Part shown: positions 14,513 through 21,089 of the stretch, piece after piece
How positions within the stretch are numbered: position 1 is the first letter of the stretch
Layout: each line of letters begins with the position of its first letter
Source: MHLP01 sp043736515
GTDB lineage: Bacteria > Patescibacteriota > Minisyncoccia > Phycocordibacterales > UBA6899
DNA: 21,089 nt
Direction: 5' to 3'
Assembly (NCBI GenBank): GCA_043736515.1
Contig: JAYTCK010000046.1
Location: 1-21,089 of the forward strand
Translations under genes and position numbers: made by a program
Notes under the pieces: generated by a model
Seen by the model: the letters and a program-made list of their open reading frames with translations, nothing else
The model's database searches: none
What the model was told of the DNA's origin: nothing

Positions 14513-15748
14513 ATGCATTCTGATATGGAATTTTCAAAAAAACACGTATTGATTGGCGCTGCAGTAGCAGCAGTTATAGGTTTAAGCATGTACGCATTTG
14601 TGCGGAAGGAAGCAACTGATGAAACGATAGTCACAGAAACGCCCGTAGGGACGACTACGCAAGATATACCAGCAGCAGCTCCCGCTGCCTCATCTGCGGG
14701 GAGTAAGAGTGTATCCACCGTTTCGCCTACGGCAAAAGCCCCTGCTCCACTTGCAGGGAGAATTGCACCGGATTTTGTACGCCCAAATGGTTTTCTTAAC
14801 ACGAATACGTTGGGAATTCCCAATACGAACGAATTCGCATTGAAAGATTTTGTTGGCAAAAAAGTCATACTGGTGAATTTTTGGACAGCATCTTCACTTA
14901 ACTCACTACGTGTATTTCCATACTTGAACCAATGGAATAACAAATACAAATCGAGCGGTCTCATGATTGTTTCCATCCATACCCCCCGATTTGAGTTCGA
15001 ACGCTCACAGGCACTTGTTGAAAAAACGGTTTTCGCTCATAACGTCATTCATCCTGTGGTGCTTGATACCAGTTATGCAACATGGAATGCGTATAAAAAT
15101 ACTGTTTGGCCGCACCAATATCTTGTTGATCAGAACGGCCGCATCGTCTACGACCACACTGGGGAGGGTGGTTATGAGGGCATGGAAGCTAAAATTCAAA
15201 CAGAGCTTGCAGCTCTCGCAAAAAGAACAGGAGCAAAATATATATATCAAGCTTTTCAAGAACCAGCTGATGTATATGATGTGGATCTCTCAAAAGCTAA
15301 AAGTGTAGAGGAGTATGCCGGAGCGGGTCGTAATGATGCGCTAGGGAACGGGGTCAACCGCAAAGAGGGCGTACAGTCTTTTGTTGCTCCTACCGGAAGT
15401 CTCCTTCTCAATACATTGTATTTCAGCGGTAATTGGAATTTTTCCAAGGAATATACGCAAAGCATGGGCGAAAACTCGGGAGTGATCTATCGATATAACG
15501 CAAAAAGAGTATATTCACTCTTGGGTGCAAACGGTACTGTTCGCGTAAAAATACTGCTTGATGGCAAGCCGCTTACCGCAGCTGAAGCAGGAGAGGATGT
15601 CCGCTACGAAAAGGGTGAAAGTTTCATCTACGTCGCCGATGAACGAATATACGATATCGTAAATAATACGGCAGGGTATGGAGAGCATACGCTCGAATTT
15701 CTTCCAGCAGCAGGCGGCCTCGACTTCTACACCCTCACTTTTGGGTAG
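14513..15748 (+). CDS. DipZ-like thioredoxin-fold protein without catalytic cysteines
   Basis: This 411-residue exported protein has a signal anchor near residues 12-29 and an Ala/Thr/Pro linker. A thioredoxin-like domain (about 85-245) of the DipZ type is followed by the DipZ C-terminal beta domain (about 285-411; LYFSGNWNFSKEY, LEFLPAAGGLDFYTLTFG). Family landmarks are clear: VNFWTASSLNSLRVFPYL, SIHTPRFEFER, LDTSYATWNAY, WPHQYLVDQNG and GEGGYEGME. The active site, normally WTYTCINC, reads WTASSLNS here, with both cysteines replaced by Ser, and the protein has no Cys anywhere. It cannot do thiol chemistry and may be a binding or scaffold protein. It lies 14 bases after the CAP gene and is probably co-transcribed. 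Starts at 14513 or 14525 are possible. Confidence 0.87.
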   Translation: MHSDMEFSKKHVLIGAAVAAVIGLSMYAFVRKEATDETIVTETPVGTTTQDIPAAAPAASSAGSKSVSTVSPTAKAPAPLAGRIAPDFVRPNGFLNTNTLGIPNTNEFALKDFVGKKVILVNFWTASSLNSLRVFPYLNQWNNKYKSSGLMIVSIHTPRFEFERSQALVEKTVFAHNVIHPVVLDTSYATWNAYKNTVWPHQYLVDQNGRIVYDHTGEGGYEGMEAKIQTELAALAKRTGAKYIYQAFQEPADVYDVDLSKAKSVEEYAGAGRNDALGNGVNRKEGVQSFVAPTGSLLLNTLYFSGNWNFSKEYTQSMGENSGVIYRYNAKRVYSLLGANGTVRVKILLDGKPLTAAEAGEDVRYEKGESFIYVADERIYDIVNNTAGYGEHTLEFLPAAGGLDFYTLTFG

Positions 15749-15768
15749 GATGGCAGCAACATCTTTCC

Positions 15769-15790
15769 CGCAAAAATGAAGATTTTTGTG
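15769..15790 (+). terminator. Hairpin after the DipZ-like gene, weak terminator candidate
   Basis: CGCAAAAAT (15769-15777) pairs with ATTTTTGTG (15782-15790) across a GAAG loop with one G-T pair. No T-run follows, so termination is doubtful; it may only protect the 3' end. Confidence 0.4.
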
Positions 15791-15809
15791 GTCTGGTATT
15801 ATTCCCGCA

Positions 15810-15839
15810 GTGACTTTTTTGAGCAGCGTACGTTATAAT
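15810..15839 (+). promoter_or_regulatory. Promoter of the metK riboswitch transcript
   Basis: A perfect -10 TATAAT lies at 15834-15839. A -35 GTGACT (15810-15815) is 18 bases upstream. The expected start near 15846 is about 14 bases before the riboswitch P1 helix. Confidence 0.65.
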
Positions 15840-15859
15840 GTTTGTACAAGTAAATAAAG

Positions 15860-16127
15860 TTTATCTAGAGTGCAGAGGAGGGAATTGGCCCACAGGGCTC
15901 GATCCCGAATATCATCTCGGTAAATTTTTTAAATTTTAGGCTATAAAAAATTTTATGAAATTGCATCGCAGGAAAGCTGCGACTTACTTGAAAAAATTTT
16001 TCTCGCACTAAAATATAAAAAATTTACTCGAGAGCATATTCGATGTCGAGCCCACGATCCTGCCGGCAACCTTTCGTCGTTGTGACGAAAACGGTGCCGC
16101 ATCCAACCCTATGGAGGGGAAGATAAA
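15860..16127 (+). promoter_or_regulatory. SAM-I (S-box) riboswitch aptamer upstream of metK, with extended P2
   Basis: P1 is TTTATC (15860-15865) with GATAAA (16122-16127). Conserved 5' core: GAGGAGGGAATTGGCC (15875-15890). Conserved 3' core: CCGGCAACC (16063-16071) and GGTGCC (16093-16098). P3 is TTTCGTC/GACGAAA (16072-16090). P4 is CCCT/AGGG (16107-16118), followed by GGAAGAT. These match the SAM-I consensus in order and spacing, and the downstream gene makes S-adenosylmethionine. The exception is P2, which normally closes with a short loop and here holds about 160 extra bases. J3/4 reads CATCCAACC instead of the common AAUUCC. Assignment is from memory of the consensus. Confidence 0.85.
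15895..16053 (+). other. Long hairpin insertion in riboswitch P2
   Basis: The arms pair in register. GGGCTCGA (15895-15902) pairs with TCGAGCCC (16046-16053), GAATAT (15907-15912) with ATATTC (16036-16041), and TCTCG (15915-15919) with CGAGA (16029-16033). GTAAATTTTTTA (15920-15931) pairs with TAAAAAATTTAC (16016-16027), and ATTTTAG (15933-15939) with CTAAAAT (16008-16014). Internal loops are small and mostly symmetrical (4x4, 2x2, 0x1, 1x1). The inner part has AAAAATTTT/AAAATTTTT and an apical CGCAG-GAAAG-CTGCG hairpin (15967-15981). There is no coding potential. Confidence 0.8.
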
Positions 16128-16154
16128 ACACCTTGCTCGCAAACTTGCGGCAAT

Positions 16155-16186
16155 AAAAAATCTTCTCTTACCGAGAAGATTTTTTT
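16155..16186 (+). terminator. Riboswitch-controlled intrinsic terminator
   Basis: ATCTTCTC (16160-16167) pairs with GAGAAGAT (16173-16180) around a TTACC loop, extended by A-T pairs and ending in a T-run to 16186. The 5' arm can instead pair with GGGAAGAT (16117-16124), which is part of P4/P1 of the aptamer. That would be the antiterminator when SAM is low. A small hairpin (TTGC..GCAA, CGCA/TGCG, 16133-16153) lies between the two. Confidence 0.88.
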
Positions 16187-16197
16187 GTTCTAGATCT

Positions 16198-16222
16198 ATT
16201 ATTTAATTATTTATTAAATAAT
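16198..16222 (+). promoter_or_regulatory. A/T-only hairpin just upstream of metK start
   Basis: ATTATTTAAT (16198-16207) and ATTAAATAAT (16213-16222) are perfect 10-base inverted repeats around a 5-base loop, ending 10 bases before the ATG. There is no Shine-Dalgarno. It might be an operator or an mRNA element at the ribosome landing site, or simply AT-rich sequence. Confidence 0.35.
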
Positions 16223-16232
16223 CGTTTTTATT

Positions 16233-17279
16233 ATGATTCAGCAAGATTCAATTTATACTGTTGAGAGTGTTACTTCGGGACACCCCGACAAAATGTGCGA
16301 TCAAATATCAGATGCAATCCTCGATGCATGCCTTGCACAGGACCCAAAGAGTCGTGTGGCAGTCGAGAGTTTTGGTGCGCATGGACTCCTTGTCATTGGC
16401 GGCGAAGTGACAAGCGACGCAGTCTTTGACGCAAGCGCTATTGCACGAAAAGTTTATAAGGACATCGGCTATGATGATGAGTTGGAAATCATTGAACGCA
16501 TTGTGCAGCAATCTCCCGATATTGCGCAGGGTGTTGATCAAGACGGAGCCGGTGATCAGGGAATCATGTATGGCTATGCCACCGACGAAACACCAGAGTA
16601 TCTTCCGAAAGGAGTAACCTATGTGCACAAGCTGACAAAAGGACTCGAAGAGCTGCGCAAAAACGGCACGCTTCCATGGCTCCGCCCAGATGGCAAAGCA
16701 CAGGTCACAATTAAGAATGGTCGCGTGGCATCGGTCCTCATATCCACCCAGCACACAACCGATGTCGAACAGTCAGAGATCCGTGAAGCACTGATTGAGC
16801 ATCTTATTAAGCCGGTTATTGGCGATATCTCTTATGTTGATGTATATGTAAACCCCACCGGACGATTTGTGCAGGGAGGTTTTGAGGCAGATACAGGACT
16901 CACGGGGCGAAAACTTATGGTTGATACCTACGGTGGACTCATTGTTCATGGCGGGGGAGCATTTTCCGGAAAGGATTCGACAAAGGTTGATCGGTCCGCT
17001 GCGTATATGGCCCGCTTTGCCGCAAAAAATATTGTGGCGAAAGGTCTTGCAAAACAGGCACTCGTTTCTGTTGCGTATGCGATCGGTCACCCCGACCCAT
17101 TGATGGTCTCCGCGGTGAATGAAAAGGGGGAAGACATCAGCCAATATGTGCGCGAGAATTTTGACTTTCGTCCACGTTCGATCATTCAGCGACTGAAGCT
17201 CAGGCAACCCATCTATCAGCAAACAGCAACCTATGGCCACTTCGGGAAAGCAGGACTCCCATGGGAGGAAATAGTATAA
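16233..17279 (+). CDS. metK: S-adenosylmethionine synthetase
   Basis: This enzyme makes S-adenosylmethionine from methionine and ATP in the cytoplasm. The N-terminal SVTSGHPDK (His17), GAGDQGIMYGYATDE (about residues 105-119), WLRPDGKAQV, and the phosphate-binding GGGAFSGKDSTKVDRSAAY (about 240-258) are all intact, as is VSVAYAIGHPDPL. At 348 residues it is shorter than the usual 380-400, with trimmed loops and C-terminus, as is common in reduced genomes. It is controlled by the SAM-I riboswitch upstream, so product feedback on transcription is expected. The start ATG at 16233 gives the normal short lead-in to the first motif. It ends 53 bases before the convergent PhoH gene. Confidence 0.96.
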   Translation: MIQQDSIYTVESVTSGHPDKMCDQISDAILDACLAQDPKSRVAVESFGAHGLLVIGGEVTSDAVFDASAIARKVYKDIGYDDELEIIERIVQQSPDIAQGVDQDGAGDQGIMYGYATDETPEYLPKGVTYVHKLTKGLEELRKNGTLPWLRPDGKAQVTIKNGRVASVLISTQHTTDVEQSEIREALIEHLIKPVIGDISYVDVYVNPTGRFVQGGFEADTGLTGRKLMVDTYGGLIVHGGGAFSGKDSTKVDRSAAYMARFAAKNIVAKGLAKQALVSVAYAIGHPDPLMVSAVNEKGEDISQYVRENFDFRPRSIIQRLKLRQPIYQQTATYGHFGKAGLPWEEIV

Positions 17280-17297
17280 AATATACCAAATTGGTAG

Positions 17298-17327
17298 AAA
17301 AAACGACTGAACATGTGTTCAGTCGTT
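17298..17327 (-). terminator. Intrinsic terminator between convergent metK and PhoH genes
   Basis: AACGACTGAAC (17302-17312) and GTTCAGTCGTT (17317-17327) form a perfect 11-bp stem with a 4-base loop. Six As at 17298-17303 become a T-run on the minus strand, so it suits the PhoH-like gene best. On the plus strand only TTT follows, giving weaker use for metK. Confidence 0.85.
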
Positions 17328-17332
17328 TGCAT

Positions 17333-18865
17333 TCACAGGACTTCGACCGCGTATTCGGCGAGTGGTGAGCGTACTACGTGGGGAAGTGTGACGTGGGCAA
17401 AATGTGCCCAGCCATTACTTCCTTTAAAACGTTCGATAAGGTACGCCAGTCCTGAGGATGTTTCCGTCAGGTACGGAGTGTCGATCTGTCCGAGATTTCC
17501 AAGACAAATGATTTTGGTCCCGGGACCAGCACGAGTGATAAGCGTTTTCATCTGCTTCGGAGTCAGATTTTGCGCTTCATCAATGATGACCACCTTCCGC
17601 ATAAACGTTCTACCGCGCCAAAAGTTCATGGCCTTGATCTGAATTTCCTTGCGGAGTTTTGAGATAAGTCCGCTGCTCCCTTCGTCAGCCCCGTTTGAAC
17701 CGTTGAATTTGTTCCTGAGGCGTTTTGCCGGATCACTTTCGTTCGATAGTACTTCTGCAATGACTTCGAGGTTGTCATCAAGCGCTCCCATCCATGCGCC
17801 CATTTTGTCTTCTTCGGGGCCCGGCAGAAAGCCGATGTCTTCTCCGATAGGTACAGTCGCGCGCGTCATAATGATGCCGTTGTACATGCCACTTTCTTTC
17901 ATCGCAAGCGACGCAGCAATGGTGAGTAAGGTTTTTCCTGCGCCTGCATTTCCAAGAATACTGACAAGATGGATTGTGTCGTCCATTAGGAGATTCATGA
18001 GAAACGATTGCTCAGGATTTCGTGCCACTATCCCATACACCGCCTTGCGACGGTAGTCCGTCCAGTGTTTGATGAGGACATTGCCGTCACCCACCTCGAC
18101 AACAATAGATGGATGCACTCCGGCGTCCACATTTGCTGTTACGAGCTGGTTGATGTAAAGCGGCGTTCCCTGTGGCGTGTCGATCTGGTAAAGCGCGGTG
18201 TCACCTTCTGAATCCGGCGGCTTAGTCTGTATCATTTTCTCAAAGACAGACGCTGGCAATTCCGTCATGCCGGTGTAGATACCTTCATCTGAATCGGTGG
18301 CCACCAAGTCATTGGTGTAGTCTTCCGCTTTGATGCCACGAGAGCGTGCCTTGATGCGCACATTGATGTCCTTGGTTACCAAGACAACATCTGTGTATTT
18401 TTGACTCTCTGTTTCTTTGAGTTCACGCGCTGCGGCAATGATGTGGTTGTCGGGAATGCTCCGCTCAAATTCTGTGAGACGCCCTCCTGCCTGAGTTGCT
18501 TGAACATCAGTCTGAATATAGAGGGTACCCAAGCCCTTTTTGCCACCTTTGCCCTGTTCCAAAGGAAGTCCATCGATGAACTTCCACTTGGGATTCTTCT
18601 TTTCCATGTGTTGGATCAGTGCCTCAATGAACCTTGATACTTCACGAGAATTGCGCGAGACATCGGTGGGCCCCTTTTTGTTGTTATCGAGCTCTTCAAG
18701 CACCATCGCAGGAAGAAAAATATCGTTTTCCTCAAATCGCACCAAAGAGGTGGGATCATGCATAAGTACATTGGTATCGAGAACGATGATCTTGGGTTTC
18801 GGCAAGGTAGAGGTTGGCGCGCTCCGATTATTGTCCCGGTGCTGCATTTTATCGCGAGATGGCAT
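17333..18865 (-). CDS. PIN domain-PhoH ATPase fusion (PhoH2/YlaK type)
   Basis: This 510-residue cytoplasmic protein starts with a PIN ribonuclease domain: IIVLDTNVLMHDP (Asp30), VLEELDNNK, IPDNHIIAAARELKE and VVLVTKDINVRIKA, which supply the metal-binding acidic residues. A linker or OB-like region follows. The PhoH P-loop domain carries Walker A LGNAGAGKT (about residues 303-311), TRATVPIGEDIGFLPG, and Walker B KVVIIDEAQNL (about 427), then TRAGPGTKIICLGNLGQID. Family members couple RNA unwinding to RNA cleavage. The ATG at 18865 is chosen for AGGAGAG 7 bases upstream; a longer reading frame to 18925 has no such site. It stands alone, convergent with metK and divergent from the histidine kinase. 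Confidence 0.93.
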   Translation of the reverse strand: MPSRDKMQHRDNNRSAPTSTLPKPKIIVLDTNVLMHDPTSLVRFEENDIFLPAMVLEELDNNKKGPTDVSRNSREVSRFIEALIQHMEKKNPKWKFIDGLPLEQGKGGKKGLGTLYIQTDVQATQAGGRLTEFERSIPDNHIIAAARELKETESQKYTDVVLVTKDINVRIKARSRGIKAEDYTNDLVATDSDEGIYTGMTELPASVFEKMIQTKPPDSEGDTALYQIDTPQGTPLYINQLVTANVDAGVHPSIVVEVGDGNVLIKHWTDYRRKAVYGIVARNPEQSFLMNLLMDDTIHLVSILGNAGAGKTLLTIAASLAMKESGMYNGIIMTRATVPIGEDIGFLPGPEEDKMGAWMGALDDNLEVIAEVLSNESDPAKRLRNKFNGSNGADEGSSGLISKLRKEIQIKAMNFWRGRTFMRKVVIIDEAQNLTPKQMKTLITRAGPGTKIICLGNLGQIDTPYLTETSSGLAYLIERFKGSNGWAHFAHVTLPHVVRSPLAEYAVEVL

Positions 18866-18968
18866 CAGTGAGCTCTCCTGGTTGTTAGTTTGGATGAACG
18901 AGACTGTCTTTAAACTACACCTCATTTACAATCCCGCAAGAGTTTGTATTAGTGTTATATGGTTGTCA

Positions 18969-18977
18969 TGGTATAAT
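18969..18977 (+). promoter_or_regulatory. Extended -10 promoter of the histidine kinase gene
   Basis: TGGTATAAT gives a perfect -10 (18972-18977) with the TGn extension. No good -35 is seen, which is usual for extended -10 promoters. The start near 18984 would leave a leader of about 26 bases. Confidence 0.6.
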
Positions 18978-19009
18978 ATTCCTATATTGCGACTCATGGG
19001 TCGGTGCAC

Positions 19010-20824
19010 ATGGAAAAAGAACCATCACAAGAAGGGAAACGGCATCTACGAAAAATAGAGTATCCCCATGGAGCGCTGCTCTTGCTTATTTTGATACCGT
19101 GTGTGCTCATTCTTGGAACCTTACTTCTTGTGTGGCTTGCCTATTACATACCCGCTACGCCGTATACGGAATATCTTACGATTTTTATTGGTGGCGCAAC
19201 ACTCATCGAGGCCATCATCATTGTAGGCATGCTCTATTCAGTTGTTCCATTGTATGCGCATTTTGCAAAACACGCCCAAGCAGTCGTAGAAGGTACGGCG
19301 TTATCAGGAGAGCGGTACGCCCACGCACTGATCGGAAGTGGGCTCGGATTTTGGGAGTACGACCCAAACAGTGGCGAATTATTTTTCTCAGCACACTTGA
19401 TGGGCATGCTTGGGTATGCCGAGCAAGACAAAAACGATACTATTGATTTTTGGTATGCGAGTGTGCACCCCGATGACCTCGAGGGATTTAAGCGCTCTAT
19501 GTCCTACCACTTTGATCGTCGTACTCCCGAATTTTCAATTGAATATCGCATGCTGCGAGCTCATGGTGAATTTGTTTGGGTTGCTGATCGAGGGCACGCG
19601 CTATTTGATGAAGCAGGCAAACCAACTCGTATTTCAGGCGTAACACAAGACACATCGAATATCCACCGTGTTCAGGAAGTGCTTGAATCTCGTACCTATG
19701 AATTGGAAGAAGCAACAAAGAAGATCGAGATAGAGGTTCAAAATGCACGCAAATTTCAAAAGGCGGTTGATTCGGCAACACAAGCAGTATCAATCACCAC
19801 TCCTGACGGTGCAATTATTTATGTGAACCCCGCATGGACCCTCTTAAATGGATATACGGAAAAAGACGCTTTGGGTCGCAATACACGCATGCTCAAAAGC
19901 GTGTCGACGAAACAGGAAATCTTCGTTGAGATGTGGGAAAAGATCACCGCAGGCCTCACCTTCACGACAGAAGATCTGAGCAATGTGAGAAAGGACGGCA
20001 CAAGCTATCAGGCGGAGCTCTCTATCTATCCGATTCGTGAAGGCACTCAAACGCTCTTTTATGTTTCGCTTTCTCAGGATATTACCGCACGCAAAGAGAT
20101 CGATCGTGCGAAGACAGAGTTTGTTTCCCTTGCCTCACACCAGCTGCGCACCCCACTTTCCGCAATACGTTGGTATTCCGAAATGCTTCTTTCAAAATAT
20201 GTCGGTGACCTCAATGAAAAGCAGCGTCAGTACGTGAAGGAAATCTATGCAGGAAATCTACGTATGGTTGAGCTGGTGAATGCACTTCTTAACGTTTCGC
20301 GTATCGATCTCGGCACATTCGTGAGTGAACCCGAACCGGTCAATCTTGTTGAGATCTGCGAGAGTGTGCTTTCCGAACTTAACCCACAAATTCTTGAGAA
20401 AACCCAAACTGTTGAACGATTTTTTGCTGGGGCGCCACAAACCTATTCCGCCGATCCAAAATTAATTCGTATTGTATTTCAGAATTTTCTCTCCAATTCC
20501 GTTAAGTATACTCAACCCGGAGGCCAGGTATCAGCCGAGATCAGCGTGCGAGACAACTCGGTCTATATTCGTGTTTCCGATAACGGATATGGTATCCCTG
20601 CGGCACAACATGGAAAAATCTTTGAAAAGCTCTTTCGTGCAGACAATGTCCGTCAAAAAGATACCGAAGGTACCGGTTTGGGAATGTATATCGTGAAAGC
20701 AATTGTTGAGTCCTCGGGTGGGAGAATTTGGTTTGAATCCGAGGAAAACAAGGGGACTACTTTCCACGTACTCTTGCCGCTCTCGGGAATGCCCAAGAAA
20801 AGCGGGGTAAAAGGACTCGGGTAA
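19010..20824 (+). CDS. Membrane histidine kinase with two PAS domains
   Basis: This 604-residue sensor kinase has two membrane helices near residues 20-48 and 55-80, with almost no extracytoplasmic loop. A PAS_3-type domain (about 103-225; GFWEYDPNSGELFFS, VHPDDLEGFK, EFVWVADRGHALFDEAGKP) is followed by a short coiled coil. A second PAS (about 250-360; ITTPDGAIIYVNPAW, GYTEKDALGRN) precedes HisKA with SLASHQLRTPLSAIRW, where His377 is the phosphoacceptor. HATPase_c has N box NFLSNSVKY, G1 DNGYGIP and G2 GTGLGMYIV, all intact. It probably senses a cytoplasmic or membrane signal through PAS. ATG 19010 is preferred; GTG 19004 is in frame and possible. A response regulator follows at 20893 and is the likely partner. 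Confidence 0.94.
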   Translation: MEKEPSQEGKRHLRKIEYPHGALLLLILIPCVLILGTLLLVWLAYYIPATPYTEYLTIFIGGATLIEAIIIVGMLYSVVPLYAHFAKHAQAVVEGTALSGERYAHALIGSGLGFWEYDPNSGELFFSAHLMGMLGYAEQDKNDTIDFWYASVHPDDLEGFKRSMSYHFDRRTPEFSIEYRMLRAHGEFVWVADRGHALFDEAGKPTRISGVTQDTSNIHRVQEVLESRTYELEEATKKIEIEVQNARKFQKAVDSATQAVSITTPDGAIIYVNPAWTLLNGYTEKDALGRNTRMLKSVSTKQEIFVEMWEKITAGLTFTTEDLSNVRKDGTSYQAELSIYPIREGTQTLFYVSLSQDITARKEIDRAKTEFVSLASHQLRTPLSAIRWYSEMLLSKYVGDLNEKQRQYVKEIYAGNLRMVELVNALLNVSRIDLGTFVSEPEPVNLVEICESVLSELNPQILEKTQTVERFFAGAPQTYSADPKLIRIVFQNFLSNSVKYTQPGGQVSAEISVRDNSVYIRVSDNGYGIPAAQHGKIFEKLFRADNVRQKDTEGTGLGMYIVKAIVESSGGRIWFESEENKGTTFHVLLPLSGMPKKSGVKGLG

Positions 20825-20856
20825 CGCTTCTCACTATTGTACACACGGGACTCCTG

Positions 20857-20886
20857 TTGTCAGGGTTAAAAAGATGTTAGTATATA
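20857..20886 (+). promoter_or_regulatory. Promoter for a probable leaderless response-regulator transcript
   Basis: TTGTCA (20857-20862), 18 bases, then TATATA (20881-20886). The expected start, about 7 bases on, is the A of the ATG at 20893. No Shine-Dalgarno precedes that ATG. Confidence 0.5.
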
Positions 20887-20892
20887 AAAGTC

Positions 20893-21089
20893 ATGGATGA
20901 AATAAAGAAACGCACAATACTGGTTCTTGAAGATGAACGGCAGCTCGCACGGACCATTCGTGAAGCATTTATTATGAGAAAGTTTGACGTGATAGTAGTA
21001 GCTACTGTTGAGGACGGTATTCGTCAGCTTGAAAACATGAAGCACGTCGATGTGATATGGCTTGACCACTATCTTCTGGGTGCGGCAAG
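20893..21089 (+). CDS. Response regulator receiver domain, 3'-truncated by window edge
   Basis: The visible 65 residues begin MDEIKKRTILVLEDERQLAR. The acidic pair (LEDE) follows the first beta strand, and the phosphoacceptor is the Asp in VIWLDHYLLG (about residue 58). The output domain is beyond the window, so the type (OmpR-like or receiver-only) is unknown. It lies 68 bases after the histidine kinase and is its likely partner, although a separate promoter seems to serve it. Confidence 0.88.
   Translation, partial: MDEIKKRTILVLEDERQLARTIREAFIMRKFDVIVVATVEDGIRQLENMKHVDVIWLDHYLLGAA

Noticed and set aside
15860..16186. T-box leader, given the AT-rich structured leader and terminator
   Set aside because: No T-box motif (AGGGUGGNACCGCG) is present. 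The core motifs and the downstream metK gene fit SAM-I.
18540..19058. 172-codon plus-strand reading frame opposite the PIN domain and into the kinase
   Set aside because: It is antisense to well-conserved PIN motifs and crosses the intergenic promoter region.
20840..20880. Terminator after the histidine kinase
   Set aside because: Only a 4-bp CCTG/CAGG hairpin is present with no T-run, and it overlaps the -35 box of the next gene.
1..21089. Alternative genetic code with TGA as Gly, known in some CPR lineages
   Set aside because: TGA ends clear genes at 4628, 8732 and 9751 with proper gene starts right after, and conserved domains contain no internal TGA.

Overview
The window looks like chromosomal DNA of a Patescibacteria (CPR)-type bacterium, probably from the Parcubacteria side. 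This is an inference, not a search result. It rests on a compact type IV pilus locus with very short spacers, a secreted protein that ends in the peptidoglycan-binding module common in that group, a CAP-family protein whose N-terminus carries an FIPVEGNAF...PH segment typical of those genomes, and several genes that start without a Shine-Dalgarno sequence. TGA is used as a stop, for example at 4628, 8732 and 9751, so the TGA-recoding CPR lineages are excluded.

Region 1 (1-4628, plus strand) is the end of a type IV pilus operon. It holds the C-terminal part of the assembly ATPase PilB, the platform protein PilC and four minor pilins in the order H-I-J-K. The second minor pilin is fused to a large LVIVD-type beta-propeller, and the fourth lacks the usual Glu5, as tip-initiating pilins do. 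Region 2 (4629-8051) begins with a strong promoter followed about 50 bases later by an intrinsic terminator, which marks a possible small RNA or attenuated leader. It then carries a 963-residue secreted repeat protein (MBG/YDG repeats, a Cys-motif module and a peptidoglycan-binding end), a 120-base composite inverted repeat and a perfect palindromic terminator.

Region 3 (8052-13286) is a G+C-richer five-gene operon with its own near-consensus promoter and a good Shine-Dalgarno at every gene. It encodes a coiled-coil protein, a two-helix membrane protein with a long cytoplasmic coil, a membrane-anchored substrate-binding protein fused to an OmpA peptidoglycan-binding domain, a NitT/TauT-like permease and an ABC ATPase. 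An intrinsic terminator lies between the binding-protein gene and the permease gene. This operon is the best candidate for an undescribed system: an importer or envelope-stress machine whose binding protein is tied to both membrane and wall.

Region 4 (13343-15748) is a two-gene unit that appears leaderless. It encodes a membrane-bound CAP-domain protein and a DipZ-type thioredoxin-fold protein with no cysteine at all. Region 5 (15810-17279) is metK behind a SAM-I riboswitch whose P2 arm carries a roughly 160-base extended hairpin, with a readable terminator/antiterminator switch. Region 6 (17298-18865, minus strand) is a PIN-PhoH ATPase. Region 7 (18969-21089) is a two-PAS membrane histidine kinase followed by the start of a response regulator that is probably also leaderless.
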